Shown here one piece after another: positions 18,482-25,647 of a stretch of 64,000 bases of DNA (position 1 is its first letter; every line of letters begins with the position of its first letter). The translations under genes and the position numbers were made by a program. The DNA comes from an uncultured Olsenella sp. (GTDB lineage: Bacteria; Actinomycetota; Coriobacteriia; Coriobacteriales; Atopobiaceae). The stretch covers positions 88,228 through 152,227 of the forward strand of contig ONBR01000001.1 of the NCBI GenBank assembly GCA_900316105.1. The letters are read 5' to 3'. Below the pieces are notes generated by a model that did no database searches, was not told the origin of the DNA, and saw only the letters and a list, made by a program, of their open reading frames with translations.

Positions 18482-19567
18482 ATGGCAGATCATGTCGCAA
18501 AGCACAGTAGAAAGCCCGCAAAGAGACAGCGCCACCCTGGCAGAATCGTAGCAATCGTGGTCCTCGCCATTGTTGTTGTGGTCGCAGGAGCCCTCTTTGC
18601 CACTGGCACCATTCCCCTGCCCGGAAAGGCCACCGAAAAGACCGTGCAGTCCGAGCCCGCAGCCAATGCTGGCCCCAACGATGATTCATCCGCGAAGGAG
18701 GCCACCAGCGAGGAAGACGCCTCTGCCCAAAACACCGAGGAACAAAAGGCTCAGGAGCAGGCTGCACAGGACGACGGTCTGGCTACCACGGTTCGCGCGA
18801 CCTCAGACAAGATTTCCTGTGAGGGCACGCCCCAGGGCTTCGAGCAGAGCGAAGGCTACGCAAAGCTCACCCAGGCTATCGGCGGCTTTGAGGACAAGGG
18901 CTATACCGTAGGCATCTACCTGCAGGACCTCTCCACTGGTGCCACCCTCACCTACCGTCCCGACGTGGAGTACTACCCCGCCAGCAGCATGAAGGCACCC
19001 TATGTGGTAGCCGTATATCAGGAGCTCGTGGATACGGGCAAGGTCAGCGCCAGCTCAATCCAGAGCCTTACCAACTCCATCATCCTCGCCTCCGACAACG
19101 ACGCCTTCCATACCCTCAACGCCCGCTTGGGTCGCTCCTGCATGACTTCCTGGTTCAATCGCTTTGGTTTCAACTCAAAGGGCTACGGTGGCCAGTGGCC
19201 TTATACGACCTACTTCTATCCCCCCACCACGTCTCGACAGCTTGCCCAGATGTGGGGGCAAATCAATACCTATCTGTCCTCGGGCCAAGGTTCTGCCCCC
19301 TACCTGGCCGACCTCTTCTCTCGTCGCGAGCGCTCCGCCCTCGCCCAGGGAGTGGGAAGCCGCCACTCCAGCTGGGGCAAGGCGGGATGGTATCCCAGCA
19401 CCGGCCACATGGGTGCAAAGCCCGCCATGGTCGACGCGGGCGTAGTCTTCACCGATTCGGGCAATTACCTGGTGGTGGCCATGAGCGACGCCCCCTGCGA
19501 CTTCGACTCCCTGGCAACGGTATTCACCGGCCTAGACGACGCCTACGACTCCATGGTCAATAAATAA
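18482..19567 (+). CDS. Membrane-anchored serine hydrolase, beta-lactamase/PBP-like (paralogue 2)
   Basis: The 361-residue protein repeats the plan of its upstream neighbour: short basic N-terminus, one membrane span (about 20-43), an acidic Ala/Glu/Gln-rich linker to about 95, then the hydrolase domain. Motifs are SSMK (in YYPASSMKAPYV), SDN in IILASDNDAFH, and KAG in WGKAGWYPS. The start follows AGGAAAGGAAG. Having both KTG-position residues changed to KAG in two tandem copies implies a shared, altered substrate preference. Both are probably co-transcribed. A role in peptidoglycan processing is an inference. Confidence 0.85.
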   Translation: MADHVAKHSRKPAKRQRHPGRIVAIVVLAIVVVVAGALFATGTIPLPGKATEKTVQSEPAANAGPNDDSSAKEATSEEDASAQNTEEQKAQEQAAQDDGLATTVRATSDKISCEGTPQGFEQSEGYAKLTQAIGGFEDKGYTVGIYLQDLSTGATLTYRPDVEYYPASSMKAPYVVAVYQELVDTGKVSASSIQSLTNSIILASDNDAFHTLNARLGRSCMTSWFNRFGFNSKGYGGQWPYTTYFYPPTTSRQLAQMWGQINTYLSSGQGSAPYLADLFSRRERSALAQGVGSRHSSWGKAGWYPSTGHMGAKPAMVDAGVVFTDSGNYLVVAMSDAPCDFDSLATVFTGLDDAYDSMVNK

Positions 19568-19604
19568 GCCATCGGCTAAAGAAAAGAATACCAATCATCC
19601 CAAA

Positions 19605-19642
19605 GGAAGGCCTGGCGAAAGCAATCTTTCGCCAGGCCTTCC
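19605..19642. terminator. Strong 17-bp hairpin after the serine hydrolase pair
   Basis: A perfect 17-bp stem with a CAAT loop (19605-19621 with 19626-19642) lies about 40 bases after the stop codon. It is not followed by a T-run. It could end or protect the transcript of the two hydrolase genes. The GCGCGCGAAGCGC block that follows resembles the family C hairpin tip. Confidence 0.6.
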
Positions 19643-19776
19643 CCACATTGGGCGCGCGAAGCGCACACCATCTTCCAACTCCCTTTGAGGTCAGAGGCGC
19701 CTGCTCAGGTCCCCTCGACCCACATGGTGTCAAGGACCTTACCCCAGGACAAAAGAGGCTTCTACCCGAAAGAGAC

Positions 19777-19867
19777 CGCCCCGCACTTTGTCCCAGGCAC
19801 AGTTTTGCAGCGGTCGCGCAAGGCGCACCACGAGAATGTCTGAGCACTGGAGCAAAGTGCGGGGCGG
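19777..19867. repeat. Long composite hairpin, repeat family C copy 2
   Basis: Arms GCCCCGCACTTTG and CAAAGTGCGGGGC enclose a loop. Read on the minus strand, the loop starts TCCAGTGCTCAGACA and ends AACTGTGCCTGGGACA, nearly identical to copy 1 at 15379. The stem sequences differ between copies but pairing is kept. It lies between the convergent serine hydrolase and DUF956 genes. The surrounding 19643-19776 shows no gene. Confidence 0.75.
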
Positions 19868-19884
19868 CCGTTCTCCGTGTAGGA

Positions 19885-20301
19885 CTAGTCCTTCTTTCTC
19901 CTAGGAATGAGGCTCTTTACCCCGTGCTTGGCGACATCCAAAAAGTTCGGGGACCTGAGCAGGCGATCTGCCGGTACGTGTTCTCTGATGGCTCGCAGGC
20001 AGGCCTTGTTGTCCTTGGTCGAGAAGGTAAAGTGACCCTGAGCCTTCCAGACGCGGCGCTGCGAACCCTCGGGAGTCGCCTCCTTGATGAAGATGGCAAA
20101 GCGCGGGATGCTCTTACCGATCACCTCGGCAGACACGTAGTCAATCTCCTCCCAGGGAATCTGGATGTAATCCTCGGGATTTCGATCGTTGTAGAACTCA
20201 AAGGCCTTGTCGCCCAGCATGACCTGACCTGCCTTTGTCAGACCATTGAGAAAGCTTGCCTTATCGACGTACTCGACCTTCGTATTCTGGGACTGAGCCA
20301 T
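19885..20301 (-). CDS. DUF956 family protein, mannose-PTS partner
   Basis: The 138-residue protein is a good match to DUF956: opening MAQSQNTKVEYVDKAS, the conserved GDKAFEFYNDRNPEDYIQIP core, IPRFAIF, FTFSTKDN and a C-terminal DVAKHGVKSL. Family genes nearly always follow mannose-type PTS operons in Firmicutes and related bacteria and are thought to modulate that PTS; the molecular activity is unknown. Here it sits downstream of manZ. A terminator-like hairpin and a TATACT -10 box lie between them, so it may be transcribed partly on its own. The start has GGAGGGG 4 bases upstream. Confidence 0.9.
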   Translation of the reverse strand: MAQSQNTKVEYVDKASFLNGLTKAGQVMLGDKAFEFYNDRNPEDYIQIPWEEIDYVSAEVIGKSIPRFAIFIKEATPEGSQRRVWKAQGHFTFSTKDNKACLRAIREHVPADRLLRSPNFLDVAKHGVKSLIPRRKKD

Positions 20302-20337
20302 GAACCCCTCCAGGTATTGCCGTAGTTTTGCTCTCTG

Positions 20338-20343
20338 AGTATA
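20338..20343 (-). promoter_or_regulatory. Possible -10 box for the DUF956 gene
   Basis: TATACT on the minus strand lies about 37 bases before the DUF956 start. No strong -35 box is at 16-18 bases, so an internal promoter is only possible. Confidence 0.3.
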
Positions 20344-20383
20344 GACCGTGCCTGTGGGAACGGCCTATATGCAAAGGGCACTC

Positions 20384-20428
20384 AAACGAAACATCCCCGC
20401 CCCGGGCCCATTGTCCGAGACGGGGATG
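20384..20428 (-). terminator. Terminator-like hairpin after manZ
   Basis: On the minus strand the stem CATCCCCG/CGGGGATG encloses a GC-rich loop and is followed by TTTCGTTT, about 35 bases past the manZ stop. It would reduce read-through into the DUF956 gene. Confidence 0.65.
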
Positions 20429-20461
20429 AAGTCACTCAAAAGCAGCCGTAAAGGCTAGGCC

Positions 20462-21412
20462 TTAGAGCAGGCCGATGACGCGGCCGACGATACCAACTGC
20501 AAAGAGCGCCAGGATGATGACGATAGGCGAGACGTTCTTCTTGAGCAGGTGGCAGCAGAGCAGGGTGACGCCCAGGGCAGCCAGGCCAGGAATCAGCTGG
20601 TCGAGGTTGGCCTGAAGGGTCGTGACCTTCTCGGGGCTCAGTGCCGTGGAGCCAATGGCGTCGTACTGGGTCAGTGCCTGCTGGATAGCGGTACCAACAC
20701 CGTCAGACTGGGCAACGCCCTGGATGGCGCTCCAGTCAATGTAGGCACCCTCGGACTGCTGGACGGTAGAGACGACGGGCACAAAGGAAATCGAGACCCA
20801 ACGCTCCACCAGTGCGCCAATGATGAACATACCGAGGATGGAAGCGCCCTCGGTGACCTTGCCCAGCAGACCACCAGACATGTCCTGAGCGATGGAGGTA
20901 CCGACCTTGTAGCCAAACTCCTGGGTGTACCAGAGGAAGGCCAGGCGGATGACATTCCATGCGATGAAGAAGAGCAGGGGGCCGACGATGGAGCCGCCCA
21001 TGGCGAGGGATGCACCCAGTGCGCCAAGGATAGGACGGATGGTGAACCAGAAGACAGGATCACCGACGCCAGCCAGAGGACCCATCATACCGACCTTGAC
21101 GCCCTGGATGGCGGTGTCGTCGATAGGCTCGCCGTTTGCACGCTGCTCCTCCATTGCCAGGGTAACACCGATGACAGGGGCGGAGACATACGGGTGGGTA
21201 TTGTAGAACTCAAGGTGACGCTTCAGGGCTTCAGCCTGCTGCTCCTTGTCATCAGGGTACAGAGCCTTGATGGCGGGGATCATTGCGAAGCACCAACCGC
21301 CGTTCTGCATACGCTCGTAGTTCCAAGAGCCCTGCAGGTACTGGTGACGGTTGCAAACAGCCTTACGAGTAGCGAGGGAAAGCTGCTTCTTGTTCGTATC
21401 GTTTTCTGCCAT
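20462..21412 (-). CDS. manZ: PTS mannose/fructose/sorbose-family IID component
   Basis: The 316-residue membrane protein is an EIID of the mannose PTS family. Diagnostic segments are the N-terminal QGSWNYERMQNGGWCFAMIP, the conserved GVKVGMMGPLAGVGDPVFWF and a hydrophobic C-terminal tail. With IIC it forms the sugar channel and receives phosphate from IIAB. It is the last structural PTS gene, 31 bases after manY. Substrate within the family (mannose, glucose, fructose, sorbose, amino sugars) cannot be decided from sequence. Confidence 0.95.
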   Translation of the reverse strand: MAENDTNKKQLSLATRKAVCNRHQYLQGSWNYERMQNGGWCFAMIPAIKALYPDDKEQQAEALKRHLEFYNTHPYVSAPVIGVTLAMEEQRANGEPIDDTAIQGVKVGMMGPLAGVGDPVFWFTIRPILGALGASLAMGGSIVGPLLFFIAWNVIRLAFLWYTQEFGYKVGTSIAQDMSGGLLGKVTEGASILGMFIIGALVERWVSISFVPVVSTVQQSEGAYIDWSAIQGVAQSDGVGTAIQQALTQYDAIGSTALSPEKVTTLQANLDQLIPGLAALGVTLLCCHLLKKNVSPIVIILALFAVGIVGRVIGLL

Positions 21413-21443
21413 AGTTTTTCACACTCCTTAGAGGCTCGAGGTC

Positions 21444-22265
21444 TTAGTAGTTGTCCAGGATATCGCCCAGGGGATCAGCGGAGGCAGCGCCACCGCCATT
21501 GCCACCGGCGTTCTTTGCCATGTCCTTGAGGCCCAGGTAGACGAGGGCGATGACGACACCAATGACGCCGAGGGCGATCAGGGTGAGGTCCTTGAGAGCG
21601 GCCAGGACGAAGCCCAGTGCGAAGAAGGGCCAGGTCTCCTGGGTAGCCATCATGTTGATGACCATTGCGTAACCAACTGCAGCGACCATGCCGCCGCCAA
21701 CGGCCATACCGCCGGTGAGCCATGCGGGCATGGCGTTCAGGGCTGCGGTAACGGCGTCAGCAGGAACGAAGCACAGAGCTGCTGCAGGAACGGCGATACG
21801 GATGCCCTGCAGGGCGATGGCCGCAATCTGCAGACGATCGATGGCAGCAAAGTCTGCCTTCTCGGCTGCAGCGTCCATGGCGTGGACCAGAGGAATTGCG
21901 ATGGTACGAACCAGCATCGTCAGGAAGAGGCCTGCGACAGACAGGGGCACTGCCAGGGCGATAGCGGTGGTGATGGCGGTCTGGGAATCAGAGGTGCCAC
22001 CGTTGAGAGCCAGAACCATCAGGATGGAAGAGGCGACGGAAGCCAGGGCAGCATCAGGAGCGACTGCGGCGCCGATGTTTGCCCAACCAAGAGCCATCAT
22101 CTGAAGAGTACCGCCGAGGATGATGCCCTCGGTGGGGTGACCGGTAACGATACCGATCAGGGTACAAGCCACCAGGGGCTGGTGGAACTGCCACTCATCG
22201 AGGATGCCCTCCATGCCAGCAAAGAAGGCGACCACGATGACGAGGATTAGCGAAATTGCGCTCAT
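21444..22265 (-). CDS. manY: PTS mannose/fructose/sorbose-family IIC component
   Basis: The 273-residue integral membrane protein starts MSAISLILVIVVAFFAGMEG. The ATG at 22265 has AAAGGAGG upstream, so a start 54 bases earlier was rejected. EIIC marks are DEWQFHQPLVACTLIGIVTG, EGIILGGTLQMMALGWANIGA and a run of hydrophobic helices; the C-terminus is Gly-rich. It forms the sugar translocation path together with IID. It lies between manX and manZ with short gaps, as in canonical operons. Confidence 0.95.
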   Translation of the reverse strand: MSAISLILVIVVAFFAGMEGILDEWQFHQPLVACTLIGIVTGHPTEGIILGGTLQMMALGWANIGAAVAPDAALASVASSILMVLALNGGTSDSQTAITTAIALAVPLSVAGLFLTMLVRTIAIPLVHAMDAAAEKADFAAIDRLQIAAIALQGIRIAVPAAALCFVPADAVTAALNAMPAWLTGGMAVGGGMVAAVGYAMVINMMATQETWPFFALGFVLAALKDLTLIALGVIGVVIALVYLGLKDMAKNAGGNGGGAASADPLGDILDNY

Positions 22266-22284
22266 GTATAAACCTCCTTTGAGC

Positions 22285-23280
22285 TTACTGTTGCTGAAGC
22301 TCGGACTTTGCCTTTGCAATCAGCTTGTCGAAGTCCTCGGCAGAGTCTGCGGGGACCTTGCGGACGTCAAACTTCACGCCGTGGGCCTTGATCTTCTCCA
22401 AGGTGTCAACGTCATCCTTGTCCATGGCAAGAGCCTGGGTGACGGTGACCTTGCTGGCAGAACCAGCCATGGAGCCGAGGTTGACCTCGGTGATAGGCAC
22501 GCCGCCCTCAATGGCACGCAGGAGATCCTGCGGGGTCTCGAACAGGAGCATCGCACGGGTAGCGCCAAAGCGCGGGTCCTTGGCAACCTCGATGATCTTG
22601 GAGAGGGGGACTACGTGGGCCTTAACTCCTGGAGGCGCAGCCTGCTTAATCATGGTCTTGCGCAGGTCATCGTGGGCAACGTTGTCGGAGCAGACGATGA
22701 TGCGGTCGGGCTTGGTCATCTTGGTCCAAGTGGTTGCGACCTGGCCGTGGAGCAGACGGGTGTCCACACGGCAGAGGGCAATCTTGATGTGGCCATCGCC
22801 AAGGACCGTGCCCTCGGGAATGGCGCCAGTGGGAGCGGCAGGTGCAGCAGCTGCGGCAGGTGCGGCCTCCTTGGGCTGAAGATCCTCAGGCTTGATGCGA
22901 ATACCGTCGCGTGCCTCGGGATAGAGCTCCTGGGCAACAGCGGCAGCCGTATCGGCACCCATACGGGAACCATAGGCCGTCACGAGCATGGGCAGGTTCA
23001 GGCCAGTAACGGCAACCCAGTCCTCATGCTTCTCCTCATCGAGGATACGTGAGATCTGGTTGAACGGTGTGCCTCCCCAGAGGTCGACCAGGAACAGCAC
23101 GTGTTCCTTGTCGTCAAATCCGTCGATGGCATCCAGCAGCTTCTTGTGCATGTCATCGGGTCCCATGTCGGGCGTCAGCACTACAGCGGCAACGCCTTCC
23201 TGGGGGCCGAATATCATGCCACCGGACTCCTTGATGCCCTCGGCAAACGAACCGTGGCTCGCCAAGACGATATTGACCAT
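22285..23280 (-). CDS. manX: PTS mannose-family IIAB fusion
   Basis: The 331-residue cytoplasmic protein starts MVNIVLASHGSFAEGI at an ATG with GGAGGAGG just upstream; an upstream start 99 bases away is less likely. The IIA domain (about 1-135) has phospho-accepting His9, and after an Ala/Pro-rich linker (about 145-165) the IIB domain carries the second phospho-His in RVDTRLLHGQV. Phosphate passes from HPr to IIA, then IIB, then to the sugar crossing IIC/IID. It is the first gene of the manXYZ operon. A promoter candidate lies at 23416-23444. Confidence 0.95.
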   Translation of the reverse strand: MVNIVLASHGSFAEGIKESGGMIFGPQEGVAAVVLTPDMGPDDMHKKLLDAIDGFDDKEHVLFLVDLWGGTPFNQISRILDEEKHEDWVAVTGLNLPMLVTAYGSRMGADTAAAVAQELYPEARDGIRIKPEDLQPKEAAPAAAAAPAAPTGAIPEGTVLGDGHIKIALCRVDTRLLHGQVATTWTKMTKPDRIIVCSDNVAHDDLRKTMIKQAAPPGVKAHVVPLSKIIEVAKDPRFGATRAMLLFETPQDLLRAIEGGVPITEVNLGSMAGSASKVTVTQALAMDKDDVDTLEKIKAHGVKFDVRKVPADSAEDFDKLIAKAKSELQQQ

Positions 23281-23415
23281 TCCTCCTCCTTCTCTTCCTT
23301 GTGCCATGCCGCCTATCGAATGCCGCCGCAAGGTGTTGTCCACACCAATTCGACACGCGTCATGGCAGTAACAGAACAATTACCAAGCGCGCACATTTTC
23401 GACTGATAATGCACA

Positions 23416-23444
23416 CGTATACTCCATAAACGACGACGTGAAAA
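23416..23444 (-). promoter_or_regulatory. Candidate promoter for manXYZ
   Basis: On the minus strand TTTTCA and TATACG are separated by 17 bases, about 136 bases before the manX start. The -10 match is partial, so confidence is modest. Confidence 0.35.
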
Positions 23445-23643
23445 CAATAGCACGGAACAGGCGTAGTAGCTGCATTTTTTTCATCGTCTTTGACATTTAT
23501 TTCTAGTGTTTGCTCGTTCTTCATCAAGAAAGAGGAATAACTAAGAAAGCTATGTTTTATGTGACAGCACAAATGGAATCAATCTCATATATCAATGTCA
23601 TACAAAGTTTTTCTCTGACCTGGGCTAAGTGGCCCTCTTACTA

Positions 23644-23674
23644 AAGTAGGCCCCGCCAAATGTGGGACCTACTT
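23644..23674 (-). terminator. Hairpin after murB
   Basis: AAGTAGG and CCTACTT form a 7-bp stem extended by CCC/GGG with mismatches, about 40 bases after the murB stop. Only a short T-run follows. Confidence 0.45.
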
Positions 23675-23712
23675 GTAAACAACAGAACATTTGTAGTAAT
23701 TTGTTAGTTTTG

Positions 23713-24657
23713 CTACCAATTATTGCCAAGGAAACGGACCTCTGGCTCCAGCCTCACTCCAAACTGGCGCTCGACTTCTGCCTGAACGTGCTCTATGACC
23801 GACCGAACGTCGGCGGCGGTGGCACCTCCGTTGTTCACGACAAAGCCAGCATGCTTCTCAGACACACCAGCACCGCCCGACCTATATCCCTTGAGGCCGG
23901 CATCGCTGATGAGTTTGCCCGCAAAGTAGCCCTCGGGTCTCTTGAAGGTAGAGCCTGCACTAGGCAGCTCCAGGGGCTGCTTCTCTTCCCTGCGACGGGT
24001 GAAGTCATCCATCTTTGCGCGAATCTGATCCGGGTCCCCCTCATGCAACGCAAAGGTTGCCGAGAGAACCACGAGCCCCTCGTCGCGCACGCGGCTGCGA
24101 CGGTAGCCAAAGTCAAGCTCGTCCACGCCGTAAGTATGCTGGCTGCCGTCAGCTAGGAGACAATGAACCGACTCGAGAACGTCCGCCATGCATCCGTCAT
24201 AGGCACCCGCGTTCATGAAGCAGGCTCCACCCACGGAGCCAGGGATGCCACAGGCAAACTCGAGTCCCGTCAGGCCGAGCTCACAGGCCATCTCCGAGGC
24301 CTCTCGCAGGGGAACGCCTGCCTGGCACTCCATGGTCTCGCCATCGGTGGCGACATTGACCAGACCCTCGACACAGGAAATGATGACACCCCGATAGCCC
24401 TCGTCAGCCACAAGCAGGTCGCTTCCACAGCCCAACACAAAGTATGGAATCTCCGACTCGCGGCAGGCGTAGATGACATCACGAAGCTCATCGGGGTCCT
24501 CGGGAGTCACATAGAGGTCAGCGGGGCCACCAATCTGGAAGCTGGTGTGCCGACTCAGTGGCTCATTTTCCCTGATGTTGTCCTCCCCCACGATGCTTCG
24601 GAGTTTCCAGGTGAGCTCCCGCAAGTGGTCATCCGAATCGAGCAGATGCTCGGGCAT
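23713..24657 (-). CDS. murB: UDP-N-acetylenolpyruvoylglucosamine reductase
   Basis: The protein of about 314 residues reduces UDP-GlcNAc-enolpyruvate to UDP-MurNAc in cytoplasmic peptidoglycan synthesis, using FAD and NADPH. Visible marks are the FAD-binding TSFQIGGPADL and LGCGSDLLVADEG, the GLEFACGIPGSVGGACFMNA segment, YRRSRV, and the active-site Ser region LPSAGSTFKRPEGYFAG. The layout fits the shorter type II MurB. I prefer the ATG at 24657, 10 bases after AAGGAG, over a GTG nine bases upstream. It is a single gene with an AT-rich gap on its downstream side. Confidence 0.97.
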   Translation of the reverse strand: MPEHLLDSDDHLRELTWKLRSIVGEDNIRENEPLSRHTSFQIGGPADLYVTPEDPDELRDVIYACRESEIPYFVLGCGSDLLVADEGYRGVIISCVEGLVNVATDGETMECQAGVPLREASEMACELGLTGLEFACGIPGSVGGACFMNAGAYDGCMADVLESVHCLLADGSQHTYGVDELDFGYRRSRVRDEGLVVLSATFALHEGDPDQIRAKMDDFTRRREEKQPLELPSAGSTFKRPEGYFAGKLISDAGLKGYRSGGAGVSEKHAGFVVNNGGATAADVRSVIEHVQAEVERQFGVRLEPEVRFLGNNW

Positions 24658-24812
24658 GACGGTCACACTCCTTGAATACGTAGATGAAAAAGTCCCAGGT
24701 AAAGCACCAGTATAGATTGGTATCTAGGAGAGTACCTCTAGATACCAACAATAAAAATCCAACCTTCCGCCTGGCAGCTCCCATTTAAATGCTATAGTCT
24801 CAGTCATCAGTT

Positions 24813-24955
24813 TCAGGGCGGGGCGAAATTCCCCACCGGTGGTGACGGGTAGCCTGATCATTGCAGGCGTAGTCCCGAAGTCCGCGAGCCGCGTAGAAAA
24901 GAGCGGTTGACCTGGTGCGATTCCAGGACCGACGGTTACAGTCCGGATGGAAGAA
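24813..24955 (+). promoter_or_regulatory. FMN riboswitch (RFN element)
   Basis: The sequence carries the conserved RFN blocks in order: AGGGCGGGGCGAAATTCCCC, CACCGGTGGT, AGCC...GTCCCGAAGTCCGCGAGC, GGTTGACCTGGTGCGATTCC, and GACCGACGGTTACAGTCCGG-ATG-GAAGAAA. It ends 12 bases before ribU and so its expression platform probably masks the ribU Shine-Dalgarno (CGGAGG). FMN binding should switch riboflavin uptake off. A TATAGT -10-like box (24793-24798) lies just upstream. Confidence 0.97.
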
Positions 24956-24967
24956 ACGGAGGCCATA

Positions 24968-25549
24968 ATGGCAACTTCCACCATCGAGCGTCACGATTCC
25001 CACTCCACCACCGACCAGGCTAATGGTTGGTCGACCAAGCGCATCGCCGTAACGGCACTCTTCTGCGCCCTGTCCGCCATCGCCACCCTGTTCCTGGAGT
25101 TCCCCATTCTCCCCGGTGTGGCCTGGCTCAAGTATGACCCCTCGGGCATCATCGCCCTCATCGCGGGCTTTGCCTTTGGTCCCGCCACGGGCGCCATCGT
25201 GTCCGTCATCCCCTACCTGGTGCACCTTGCCACTGCCTCGGGCGTCTACGGCGTCCTCATGGCAGTCCTGGCAACCTTCACTCTCGTGATGCCTGCCGCC
25301 CTCATCTACAAGCGCAACACCACCTTCAAGGGTGCGATCATCGGCATGATCGTTGGCGCTGTCGTCTGCATCATCGCCTGCATCGTGGGCAACATCATCA
25401 TCACCCCCTTCTACACCGGCATGCCCACCGAGGCAGTCATCGGCCTGGTTGTCCCCGCGCTCCTGCCCTTCAACCTGATCAAGATCGGCATCAACTGCGT
25501 CGTGACCGCCCTCATCTACAAGCCCGTCATCAAGGCCCTGGGCAACTAG
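24968..25549 (+). CDS. ribU: Riboflavin ECF transporter substrate-binding subunit
   Basis: The 193-residue S-component has about six hydrophobic segments after a polar N-terminus. The FPILPGVAWLKYDPSG segment matches the RibU L1-loop signature that contacts riboflavin. The FMN riboswitch directly upstream strongly supports this identity. The ATG has CGGAGG 6 bases away; an upstream start at 24947 would fall inside the riboswitch. RibU works with EcfA and EcfT subunits, whose genes follow directly. Because S-components can share a module, this EcfAT may serve other vitamins too. Confidence 0.96.
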   Translation: MATSTIERHDSHSTTDQANGWSTKRIAVTALFCALSAIATLFLEFPILPGVAWLKYDPSGIIALIAGFAFGPATGAIVSVIPYLVHLATASGVYGVLMAVLATFTLVMPAALIYKRNTTFKGAIIGMIVGAVVCIIACIVGNIIITPFYTGMPTEAVIGLVVPALLPFNLIKIGINCVVTALIYKPVIKALGN

Positions 25550-25584
25550 TCAACCGTGGCAGAGGGGCAAGTCCCTCACCAATA

Positions 25585-25618
25585 ATGTGGCAGAGGGGCT
25601 TGGACCCCTTTGCCACAT
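25585..25618 (+). other. Hairpin between ribU and the ECF ATPase gene
   Basis: A 14-bp stem with one G-T wobble (arms 25585-25598 and 25605-25618, 6-base loop) lies in the 98-base gap. There is no T-tract. It could be a processing or attenuation point that lets ribU be expressed above the shared ATPase and permease. Confidence 0.6.
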
Positions 25619-25647
25619 ACCATCCGCACGACCACAGAAAGCACCAC

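Larger units (their letters stand above)
23281..23712. other. AT-rich gap upstream of the mannose PTS operon
   Basis: This 432-base stretch between manX and the end of murB has base composition unlike the genes around it and no convincing gene. It should hold the manXYZ promoter and regulatory sites. I found no -24/-12 (sigma-54) motif of the TGGC/TGC kind. A minus-strand open frame from about 23520 lacks a Shine-Dalgarno and resembles no family known to me. Confidence 0.5.

Noticed and set aside
23360..23572. Small minus-strand open frame in the manX upstream gap
   Set aside because: No Shine-Dalgarno at its starts, odd composition, and it contains the candidate manX promoter.
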